6,620 nt of DNA, taken from assembly GCA_013813125.1 (NCBI GenBank), contig JACCSH010000267.1:1-6620 (forward strand), read 5' to 3'. Made by a program: the position numbers and the translations under genes. This DNA is from Nocardioidaceae bacterium. GTDB lineage: Bacteria; Actinomycetota; Actinomycetes; Propionibacteriales; Nocardioidaceae. Of this stretch, positions 1 through 5,227 are shown piece after piece (positions within the stretch are counted from its first letter, which is position 1; each line of letters begins with the position of its first letter). The notes beneath the pieces were generated by a model that worked only from the letters and a program-made list of their open reading frames with translations, had not been told where the DNA came from and did not search any database.

Positions 1-487
1 CGCTCGGAGTCAGCACCTCGCAGGCGATCAGCTTGTCGGTCTCGAACGCGTCCGGTGTGCAGAAGTTGTTGACCTGTCGGCTCGCCTGGCCGGCGCCGCG
101 CAGTTCGACTGGGACCGTCTCAGCAGGACCGTACCGAAAAGGCAGGCGCCGCCGGCAGACCGCGGACGGCAACGCGAACCGGCCGCCCGCTTTGCTGCTT
201 ATCGTTGCCGACGCGTCGCGTGGCACATAGGCAAAGTCGCAGACGGCGTCGAACACACCCGCCCGCCCTTGCAGGCCGAGGGTCTCGTCCCCACAGGTGA
301 CCTCGCAACCTCCCGAAAGCGGCAGCACGAGGACCTCAGCTAGCGCGGTCTGAACCACGGCGCTTTCTCCCGGTGCCAACCGCAGCACAGCCAGCCCGCA
401 GTACGTCCACCCCGCGGAGGCGGGAGTGATCTGCAGTTCGTACGGCGGTGAGGCCGCCGTGCCCTGGCGCACGTGGAAGTCGCCCAT
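1..487 (-). CDS. iolB: 5-deoxy-glucuronate isomerase IolB, 3' part beyond the left edge
   Basis: The first 162 codons are present and open to the left edge with no stop. IolB converts 5-deoxy-D-glucuronate to 5-dehydro-2-deoxy-D-gluconate in the cytoplasmic myo-inositol pathway. The visible N-terminal cupin half carries family landmarks: GWTYCGL near residue 27, LAPGES near 37, FAYVPRD near 85 and RQVNNF near 135, followed by LIACEVLTP just before the edge. The metal-binding histidines of the family lie in the C-terminal half and are outside the window. The family is roughly 270-300 residues long, so a bit over half is seen. The ATG was chosen because it follows the aldolase stop by a single base (TGA-C-ATG) and leaves a normal IolB N-terminus. 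The ribosome-binding site is weak (GAG about 10 nt upstream), which fits translational coupling. It is the last visible gene of the iolG-led operon. Identification rests on motif memory plus operon context and is fairly secure. Confidence 0.9.
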   Translation of the reverse strand, partial: MGDFHVRQGTAASPPYELQITPASAGWTYCGLAVLRLAPGESAVVQTALAEVLVLPLSGGCEVTCGDETLGLQGRAGVFDAVCDFAYVPRDASATISSKAGGRFALPSAVCRRRLPFRYGPAETVPVELRGAGQASRQVNNFCTPDAFETDKLIACEVLTPS

Positions 488-488
488 G

Positions 489-1367
489 TCACAGCATCTC
501 GACAGTCGTGTCGACAGCGGCAGCCACGTCGCCTCCGGGTGGGTACAGCAGTGAGCGCCCGACGACCATGCCGCGAACGTGGGGATTGGCCAACGCCTTG
601 GACCACTGAGCGAACTGGGTCTGCTGGTCCATAGGGACTTCACCACCCAGCAACAGTGTCGGCAAGGTAGTGGCGGCAAGGACGGACTCCATGTCGTCGA
701 CCACGGGAAGCTTCAGCCAGGTGTGTGCGGAGGTCCAGCCCAGACCAGCCGCAACCGTGGCTGACCGAATGACCGCCTCTGCGGTCAGATCGTTGCGTAC
801 CCGCCCATCGACCCGGTGGGAGACGAATGGCTCGACCATCGCCATCAGGCCCCGCTCTGCCAGTCCGTTGATGGCCGCCGCCGATGCCATCAGAGTGGAT
901 GCGGTGGCGGCGTCATGCGGGTCGATACGCAAGAGCATCTTGCCGCCTTGCAACCGGTGTCGCTGGATCGCCGCGGGGCTGTAGCCGGTGAAGCGGTCGT
1001 CGATCTCGAAAGATGTCCCGGCCAGGCCACCGCGGTTCATGGAACCGATCACAACCTTGTTGTCGAGAGCTCCCAGCAGCAGCAGGTCCTCGACGATGTC
1101 AGCCGTCCCGAGTACACCGTCTACTCCGGGGCGCTCAAGAGCGAGGCACAGGCGACGCAGCAGGTCCCACCGGTCGGCCATGGCCATGGCGTCACCGCCG
1201 GCACGCAACGCTCCGCGCGCCGGGTGGTCCGCAGCGACGAGCAACAACCGTCCGGTCTGCCCGGTGAGAGAGGTCGGCTGACGCCGGGTGCTCGCGAGTT
1301 CGACAATGCTCTGCGGCGCTGACACCCGGATGTCGAGCAGGTTCGCCAGCCTGTCGTCGTACGTCAC
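489..1367 (-). CDS. Cgl0159-family (beta/alpha)8 class I aldolase, probable DKGP aldolase of the inositol pathway
   Basis: This is a 292-residue TIM-barrel protein of the DhnA/LacD-like class I aldolase superfamily, of the type named after Corynebacterium glutamicum Cgl0159. AADHPARG at residues 45-52 resembles the beta-1 DHP motif of such aldolases. GGKMLLR (141-147) and MVEPF (177-181) look like barrel strands, K219 in WLKLPV is the likely Schiff-base lysine, and GRSLLYP (270-276) looks like the C-terminal phosphate-binding loop. The frame stays open upstream to 1586, but GTG at 1367 is preferred: it overlaps the iolC stop in a 4-nt GTGA, and the upstream part would lie inside iolC. Position between iolC and iolB makes cleavage of 2-deoxy-5-keto-gluconate 6-phosphate to DHAP and malonate semialdehyde the likely job, the role IolJ has in Bacillus. 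That function is inferred from context and is not shown by the sequence. Confidence 0.85.
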   Translation of the reverse strand: MTYDDRLANLLDIRVSAPQSIVELASTRRQPTSLTGQTGRLLLVAADHPARGALRAGGDAMAMADRWDLLRRLCLALERPGVDGVLGTADIVEDLLLLGALDNKVVIGSMNRGGLAGTSFEIDDRFTGYSPAAIQRHRLQGGKMLLRIDPHDAATASTLMASAAAINGLAERGLMAMVEPFVSHRVDGRVRNDLTAEAVIRSATVAAGLGWTSAHTWLKLPVVDDMESVLAATTLPTLLLGGEVPMDQQTQFAQWSKALANPHVRGMVVGRSLLYPPGGDVAAAVDTTVEML

Positions 1368-2311
1368 CGCGACACCCCGAGCAGGTCGTCGAGCTCCAGC
1401 GCTGTTGGCATCGCATCGGCACAGGCCAGCCTCCCGGCCACAAGGGCTCCGGCGGCGTTGGCGAAACGGAGGACGTGCTCGAGGTCCCAGCTCGACAGCA
1501 GCCCGTGACACAACGCACCGCCGAATGCATCGCCGGCCCCCAGCCCGTTGACGACCTCCACCTCGAGCGGGGGTACGACGACCCACTCGTCACCGCGCAC
1601 CCCGAGCACCCCGGCTGGCCCCTGTTTGACCACGGCCAACTCCACTCCCGCCTGCTGCAGGGCGCCGGCCGCGGCGTGCGGGTCGCGGGTCCGGACGGCA
1701 ACCTCGCACTCGTCCAGGTTTCCGATCGCAACCTCGACCAAGGGCAGTGCTGCCTGCACCGCGCGGTGCGCCTCGTCGCCCGACTCCCAGAACATCGGCC
1801 GGTAGTCCAGATCGAGCACCGACAGGCCGTGCTCCCCTCGCGCTTCGAGAGCAGCCATGGTGGCGCTCCTCGAGGGCTCGGTGCACAGCCCAGTGCCGGT
1901 GACCCAGAAGACGTCGGCAGCCGCGATCGCGTCGAAGTCCAGGCTGTCGGTGCGGATCTCGAGATCGGGCGCCTTCGGCTGGCGGTAGAAGTACAGAGGG
2001 AAATGGTCAGGGGGAAAGATCTCGCAGAACGTGACGGGTGTGGGAAGGCCGGGAACGTCACTGACGAAGCGGTCGTCGACCCCGAACGCTCGCAGTGCTT
2101 GGTGGATGAAGCGCCCGAACGGGTCAGGGCCGGTCCGAGTGATGACCGCTGTACGCCGACCGAGTCTTGCCGCCGCGACAGCCACGTTGGTGGGACTGCC
2201 ACCCAGGTACTTGCCGAACGACGTGACGTCCTCGAGCCCCACCCCGATCTGGTGGGGGTAGATGTCGACGCCGACCCGTCCCATCGTGAGCACCTCGAAG
2301 CTCGTCGTCAT
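1364..2311 (-). CDS. iolC: 5-dehydro-2-deoxygluconokinase IolC (PfkB family)
   Basis: This 315-residue ribokinase/PfkB-family kinase phosphorylates 5-dehydro-2-deoxy-D-gluconate at C6 with ATP. The N-terminal PfkB signature is GGSPTNVA (37-44). Further family features are DLDYRP (167-172), GNLDE (197-201) and KQGPAG (219-224). The C-terminal signature NGLGAGDAF (255-263) has the anion-hole glycines and the catalytic base D261. The N-G-x-GAGD form, rather than the D-T-x-GAGD of ribokinases, is as I remember it in IolC proteins. Length is normal for a stand-alone IolC without the C-terminal DUF2090 aldolase domain found fused in many proteobacteria. The ATG at 2311 overlaps the upstream stop (ATGA) and has a GAGGTGG Shine-Dalgarno at 2316-2322. 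An internal ATG at codon 10 is less likely because it would remove part of the first strand. Co-transcription with its neighbours is implied by the overlaps at both ends. Confidence 0.93.
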   Translation of the reverse strand: MTTSFEVLTMGRVGVDIYPHQIGVGLEDVTSFGKYLGGSPTNVAVAAARLGRRTAVITRTGPDPFGRFIHQALRAFGVDDRFVSDVPGLPTPVTFCEIFPPDHFPLYFYRQPKAPDLEIRTDSLDFDAIAAADVFWVTGTGLCTEPSRSATMAALEARGEHGLSVLDLDYRPMFWESGDEAHRAVQAALPLVEVAIGNLDECEVAVRTRDPHAAAGALQQAGVELAVVKQGPAGVLGVRGDEWVVVPPLEVEVVNGLGAGDAFGGALCHGLLSSWDLEHVLRFANAAGALVAGRLACADAMPTALELDDLLGVSR

Positions 2312-3249
2312 GCAGCCACCTCGAGCAGGTAGTCAAGACTTTGCCGCACGTTCGCCACCGGGCCGGCCCCTCGTGGCTCCGAGTCGAGCATGATGTCCTG
2401 CTCGAGCACGTACCACCCCCGGTACCCCGAGCCCTCGAGGGTGGCGACCAGGTCGGCGATGTCGATGTCACCTTCGCCGAGAGGTCGGAACATCCCGGCT
2501 CGGACCGCATCGCCGTAGGACATCTGACCTGCGATCACCAGCTGTGCCATCGCGACGTCGACGTCTTTGAGGTGCACATGGTTGACGCGCTTTGCATGCG
2601 CACGAGCGAGTGTTCCCGGGTCTGTGCCGCCGACCTGCAGGTGACCGGTGTCCAGGCACAGTCCCACCCGCGAGCCGGCGAGGACGCGCTCCACCTCCTC
2701 ACCGCGCTCAACCATCGTGCCGACGTGCGGGTGCAACGACGCGGTGATGCCACGAGCGTCGGCGAGGTTCGCGATCCTGTCGAGGTTGCTGAGCAGCATC
2801 TGCCACTCTCGCTCGTCAAGGACCGGGCGGTCGTCGTACCCGTCGACTCCGGGGTGCGCGGCCAGCACCATCACGTCGGCTCGGGTGGCCAGGCAGCCGT
2901 CGATGAACGCGGCCACCTGCGCCAACGGGTCGTGCGCCGGATCGTGCAGGAGGACCGGCAGGAAACCGCCAACTGCTCGCATACCGAACGCCTCCAGCTG
3001 CCGGGCCTTGCCCTCGGGCTCCTGAGGCAAGAAGCCGTCGGGGCCGAACTCGGTTCGGGTCAGCCCCAGAGCGCGCATCTCCGCCAGAACCCGATCCGGA
3101 CTCAACTGGTATCCCCACCCGGGCACCTCACAAACCCCCCACGAGATCGGCGCACCCGCGATCCGGTCCCTGAGCCCAGCTCCGTCGGTCGATGTCTCCC
3201 CCGCGATCGGGGCCGGCGTGGTGGCCACCGATCGCTCGCTCGGGCTCAT
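2308..3249 (-). CDS. IolE/IolI-type sugar isomerase/dehydratase (xylose-isomerase-like TIM barrel)
   Basis: This is a 313-residue AP endonuclease family 2 / xylose-isomerase-like TIM-barrel protein. In an inositol operon such proteins are inosose dehydratase (IolE, 2-keto-inositol to 3D-trihydroxycyclohexanedione) or inosose isomerase (IolI). Motifs along the chain are APISWG (33-38), TEFGPDG (66-72), HPH (173-175), DTGH (200-203), HVHLKD (224-229), GEGD (258-261) and LEQD (282-285). The acidic and histidine residues in these motifs are the expected divalent-metal ligands, and E283 is the likely last one. The barrel begins only near residue 30. The first 30 residues are Ser/Thr/Ala-rich and look disordered. 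I kept the ATG at 3249 because it makes a 4-nt ATGA overlap with iolG and has GAGG at 3257-3260 with a 7-nt spacer. The sequence gives the family but does not decide between dehydratase and isomerase. Dehydratase is more likely, since this is the only such gene seen here. Confidence 0.82.
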   Translation of the reverse strand: MSPSERSVATTPAPIAGETSTDGAGLRDRIAGAPISWGVCEVPGWGYQLSPDRVLAEMRALGLTRTEFGPDGFLPQEPEGKARQLEAFGMRAVGGFLPVLLHDPAHDPLAQVAAFIDGCLATRADVMVLAAHPGVDGYDDRPVLDEREWQMLLSNLDRIANLADARGITASLHPHVGTMVERGEEVERVLAGSRVGLCLDTGHLQVGGTDPGTLARAHAKRVNHVHLKDVDVAMAQLVIAGQMSYGDAVRAGMFRPLGEGDIDIADLVATLEGSGYRGWYVLEQDIMLDSEPRGAGPVANVRQSLDYLLEVAA

Positions 3250-4247
3250 TGCACGACCTCAGCAACCGAGACGGCACGATTCTGCCGACGCGACACCTCA
3301 CATGCCTCTGCCACATAGAAGGCCTGCAGGGCATCGAGCAGGGTGCACTCGCTGTCTCCACCGTGCTCAACCAGCGAAACGAACGCACGAAGCTCAGCCT
3401 CGTAGGCCGCCGCGAACCGCTGAGGGAACGCAGGGTGTGGAACGCCCGACGGGAAGTCTGTGCCAGGCTCGGCGGAGGTGACTGCGCTGTTCTCGTCGAG
3501 GCCGACGGCGATGGAGGCCTTCTCGCCGAGCACCTCGAGCCGCACGTCATAACCCGCCTCGTTGTACCGCGAGCAACTGACAACGGCCAACGTTTCGTCG
3601 TCGAGAGTCAAGAGGGCCGACGCGGCGTCGACGTCGTCATGCTCGGCAAAGAAAGCCGCACCGCGGTTGGCTCCCACGGCGTACACGCTGACAATCTCGC
3701 GGCCGGTCACCCACCGGATGCTGTCGAAGTCGTGAACCGCGCAATCGCGGTAGATGCCACCCGACCTGGCGACGTAGTCGGCGGGTGGCGGTGCCACGTC
3801 GAGCGTGCAGGAGCGGAGGGTGTGGATCCAGCCCAGCCGCCCGGACTGCACCGCCTCGCGGGCTTGTCGATAGCCAGGGTCGAACCGTCGCTGGAAGCCG
3901 ATCTGGACAGGCACACCGCTGCCCTCGACTGCCCGGACCACGTGCAGGGTACCCGCGGTGTCAGAAGCCACCGGCTTCTCGCAGAACACTGGCATGCCTC
4001 GGCTCACCGCTTTGGTGATAAGGGGGGCATGGGCATCGGTGGCTGCTGCGATGACGACTGCGTCGAGTCCGCTGTCGAACAACGCCTCAACGGTTTCAAC
4101 GGCCACCCCCTCGGTCTTGGCGGCCACCTCCTGCGCTCGGTCCGCGACCACGTCGGCGATCACCACCTCGGCGATCTCGTCGATACGGGCGAGCACCTCG
4201 GCATGCATGGCGCCGATGCGCCCGGCGCCAGCCAGTCCGATCTTCAT
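3246..4247 (-). CDS. iolG: Inositol 2-dehydrogenase IolG (Gfo/Idh/MocA family)
   Basis: This 333-residue NAD(P)-dependent oxidoreductase would oxidise myo-inositol to 2-keto-myo-inositol (scyllo-inosose), the first pathway step. The Rossmann glycine motif GAGRIG is at 7-12. An acidic residue at the end of the second strand (D32) suggests preference for NAD. EKP (90-92) supplies the catalytic lysine K91. GFQRRFD (117-123) and GGIYRDCAVHDFD (163-175) are family hallmarks, and D168 and H172 match the catalytic Asp/His pair of Bacillus IolG with the same four-residue spacing. Length is normal. The ATG has a strong Shine-Dalgarno, AAAGGTGG at 4251-4258. It is the first gene of the operon, divergent from the GntR regulator, with a promoter in the shared upstream region. 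A related polyol or scyllo-inositol dehydrogenase cannot be excluded from sequence alone, but the operon partners favour IolG. Confidence 0.9.
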   Translation of the reverse strand: MKIGLAGAGRIGAMHAEVLARIDEIAEVVIADVVADRAQEVAAKTEGVAVETVEALFDSGLDAVVIAAATDAHAPLITKAVSRGMPVFCEKPVASDTAGTLHVVRAVEGSGVPVQIGFQRRFDPGYRQAREAVQSGRLGWIHTLRSCTLDVAPPPADYVARSGGIYRDCAVHDFDSIRWVTGREIVSVYAVGANRGAAFFAEHDDVDAASALLTLDDETLAVVSCSRYNEAGYDVRLEVLGEKASIAVGLDENSAVTSAEPGTDFPSGVPHPAFPQRFAAAYEAELRAFVSLVEHGGDSECTLLDALQAFYVAEACEVSRRQNRAVSVAEVVQ

Positions 4248-4250
4248 GCG

Positions 4251-4258
4251 CCACCTTT
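4251..4258 (-). promoter_or_regulatory. Ribosome-binding site of iolG
   Basis: AAAGGTGG on the minus strand ends three bases before the ATG at 4247, so the GGTGG core sits close to the start. It is the clearest Shine-Dalgarno in the operon and supports this ATG over downstream alternatives. Confidence 0.7.
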
Positions 4259-4303
4259 GGGAGTGAGCTCGATGCCGAGTTCCAGCAAATTCCTCGTGCC
4301 GAC

Positions 4304-4332
4304 AGTCTGGTCCGCGGTGCAGAGCGTGTCAA
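4304..4332 (-). promoter_or_regulatory. Candidate sigma70-type promoter of the iol operon
   Basis: On the minus strand a perfect -35 hexamer TTGACA (4327-4332) is followed after exactly 17 bases by CAGACT (4304-4309). CAGACT is a weak -10 that keeps the conserved A at position 2 and T at position 6. Transcription would begin near 4297 and give a leader of about 50 nt before iolG. This is the only good -35 in the divergent region. The weak -10 is common in high-GC actinobacteria. The call is prediction only. Confidence 0.5.
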
Positions 4333-4337
4333 CCATT

Positions 4338-4347
4338 TGTCCTTACA
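4338..4347. promoter_or_regulatory. Candidate GntR-type operator TGTCCTTACA
   Basis: TGTCCTTACA has the TGT-N4-ACA dyad typical of GntR-type operators. As I recall it, the C. glutamicum IolR consensus is KGWCHTRACA, and this site matches nine of ten positions. It lies five bases upstream of the -35 of the predicted iol promoter, where a bound GntR protein could block RNA polymerase. Another TGTC occurs 11 bp away at 4327, one helical turn off, within the -35 element itself. Binding is inferred. Confidence 0.4.
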
Positions 4348-4368
4348 TAGCCTGGGACGACGTGCCGC

Positions 4369-4395
4369 TTGCGCATCGCCTGGCTGCGCTACCCT
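4369..4395 (+). promoter_or_regulatory. Weak candidate promoter for the GntR gene
   Basis: TTGCGC (4369-4374) and TACCCT (4390-4395) could serve as -35 and -10 on the plus strand. The spacer of 15 bases is short. It would give a leader of about 85 nt that includes the second CATTTGTCC copy and the 12-bp palindrome. This is the best plus-strand candidate I can find, but it is not strong. Confidence 0.22.
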
Positions 4396-4435
4396 TCGTT
4401 CTGCGGAGAAGCCAGCATTTGTCCGGAGTCGGCGA

Positions 4436-4447
4436 GGGGTCGACCCC
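4436..4447. promoter_or_regulatory. Perfect 12-bp palindrome GGGGTCGACCCC in the GntR leader
   Basis: GGGGTCGACCCC is fully self-complementary with no spacer and lies 39 bp upstream of the GTG start, between the possible promoter and the ribosome-binding site. A dimeric regulator could bind it, but it also contains a common SalI-type core in GC-rich DNA. No function can be assigned from sequence. Confidence 0.25.
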
Positions 4448-4474
4448 CCACGACTGAGCAGCCGCACGCGGCGC

Positions 4475-4479
4475 GGAGG
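4475..4479 (+). promoter_or_regulatory. Ribosome-binding site that fixes the GntR start at GTG 4487
   Basis: GGAGG lies seven bases before GTG 4487. It decides between this start and the upstream TTG at 4337, which has no such site and would add 50 unlikely residues. The GGAGG sits inside a small inverted repeat, GCGGA/TCCGC (4473-4484). Confidence 0.75.
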
Positions 4480-4486
4480 TCCGCCT

Positions 4487-5227
4487 GTGTCCATCCAGCC
4501 ACCTGTTCACGTCGACCGCAGCAGCTCGGTGCCGCTGTACGTGCAGGTGGCCGAGCAGCTGGAGCACGCGATCTCGACCGGCCAGCTCTCCCCAGGAGAC
4601 CGCATCCCCAACGAGGTGGCCATGGCGCAGGCGTTGGGCTTGTCGCGCCCTACCCTGCGGCAAGCCATGCAGTCCCTGGTGGACAAGGGGCTGGTCGTGC
4701 GCAAGAGGGGGGTCGGTACCCAGGTGGTCCGATCCCGGATACGGCGGCCTCTTCAGCTTACGAGCCTGTACGACGATCTCGCTCAGGCGGGGGAGACGCC
4801 CGAAACGCGCGTGCTGGGTCTTTCGCTGACTGCCGCTCAGGGAGGTGACGCCAGCGAGCTGCGGCTTGCGATCGGCGCACCGGTCTGGTCCCTCGAGCGC
4901 CTCCGACTTGTGGGTGGCCAACCTTTGGCGTTGCTGCACAACGTCATCCCGGCGGAACTGATAGACCTCGAGGGCGTCGACCTCACCGACAGCGGGCTCT
5001 ACCAGCAGCTGCGGCGACGTGGCACAACAATCAGGGTCGCACATCAGCAGATGGGCGCGCGGCGAGCGGACGCACGGGAGGCAAGACTGCTGCAGGAGCG
5101 CAAGGGTTCACCCCTGCTGGTGATGAAGCGCACCGCCTACGACGACAGCGGTCGCGCCGTCGAGGTCGGCTCGCACGTCTACCGACCAGACCTGTACTCC
5201 TTCGAGGTCACCCTGGTCGACCGCTGA
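4487..5227 (+). CDS. GntR family transcriptional regulator, HutC/UTRA type, probable iol regulator
   Basis: This is a 246-residue DNA-binding regulator. An N-terminal GntR winged helix-turn-helix spans about residues 16-80: PLYVQVAEQL opens it, SRPTLRQAM (53-61) is in the recognition helix, and KRGVGTQV (73-80) is the wing. A UTRA ligand-binding domain follows from about residue 90 to 240, with GAPVWSLERLR (130-140) and YRPDLYSFE (232-240) as typical elements. Length is normal for the family. GTG 4487 was chosen for its GGAGG at 4475-4479. The frame stays open upstream to TTG 4337, but that stretch is Arg/Pro/Ser-rich and not family-like. It is divergent from iolG, with a 239-bp shared control region, so repression of the iol operon and of itself is likely. 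The effector would be inositol or a pathway intermediate, but the sequence does not say which. Its 3' end is overlapped antisense by the ROK reading frame as annotated. Confidence 0.9.
   Translation: MSIQPPVHVDRSSSVPLYVQVAEQLEHAISTGQLSPGDRIPNEVAMAQALGLSRPTLRQAMQSLVDKGLVVRKRGVGTQVVRSRIRRPLQLTSLYDDLAQAGETPETRVLGLSLTAAQGGDASELRLAIGAPVWSLERLRLVGGQPLALLHNVIPAELIDLEGVDLTDSGLYQQLRRRGTTIRVAHQQMGARRADAREARLLQERKGSPLLVMKRTAYDDSGRAVEVGSHVYRPDLYSFEVTLVDR

Larger units (their letters stand above)
4334..4424. repeat. Direct repeat of CATTTGTCC (4334-4342 and 4416-4424)
   Basis: The 9-mer CATTTGTCC occurs twice in the 239-bp divergent region in the same orientation, 82 bp apart. The first copy overlaps the candidate operator. 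The second lies in the leader of the regulator gene. A partly similar CAGCAAATTCC occurs at 4283-4293. The spacing is close to eight helical turns, so paired operator sites for autoregulation are possible. A chance repeat of nine bases in this length is unlikely but not excluded. Confidence 0.4.

Noticed and set aside
1368..1586. Upstream extension of the aldolase reading frame
   Set aside because: It would add 73 Arg/Gly-rich residues lying wholly inside iolC. GTG at 1367 with the 4-nt overlap gives a normal-length family protein.
1192..2202. 336-codon minus-strand frame overlapping iolC and the aldolase
   Set aside because: It is out of frame with both genes, Arg/Ser/Pro-rich with no domain, and is a GC-bias shadow.
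2341..3318. 325-codon plus-strand open frame antisense to the TIM-barrel gene
   Set aside because: The opposite strand encodes a clear family protein with metal-site motifs. This frame has no motif and no credible start signal.
4338..4349. TACATA at 4344-4349 as a plus-strand -10 element
   Set aside because: No acceptable -35 lies 16-19 bp upstream. The sequence is better explained as part of the candidate operator.
3192..4457. 421-codon plus-strand open frame antisense to iolG
   Set aside because: It is a shadow frame of the high-GC iolG codons. It has no recognisable domain, no ribosome-binding site, and His/Arg/Gly-rich composition typical of antisense frames.
4337..4486. N-terminal extension of the GntR protein from TTG 4337
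   Set aside because: It has no ribosome-binding site, a non-family Arg/Pro-rich sequence, and covers the control region. GTG 4487 has GGAGG at ideal spacing.
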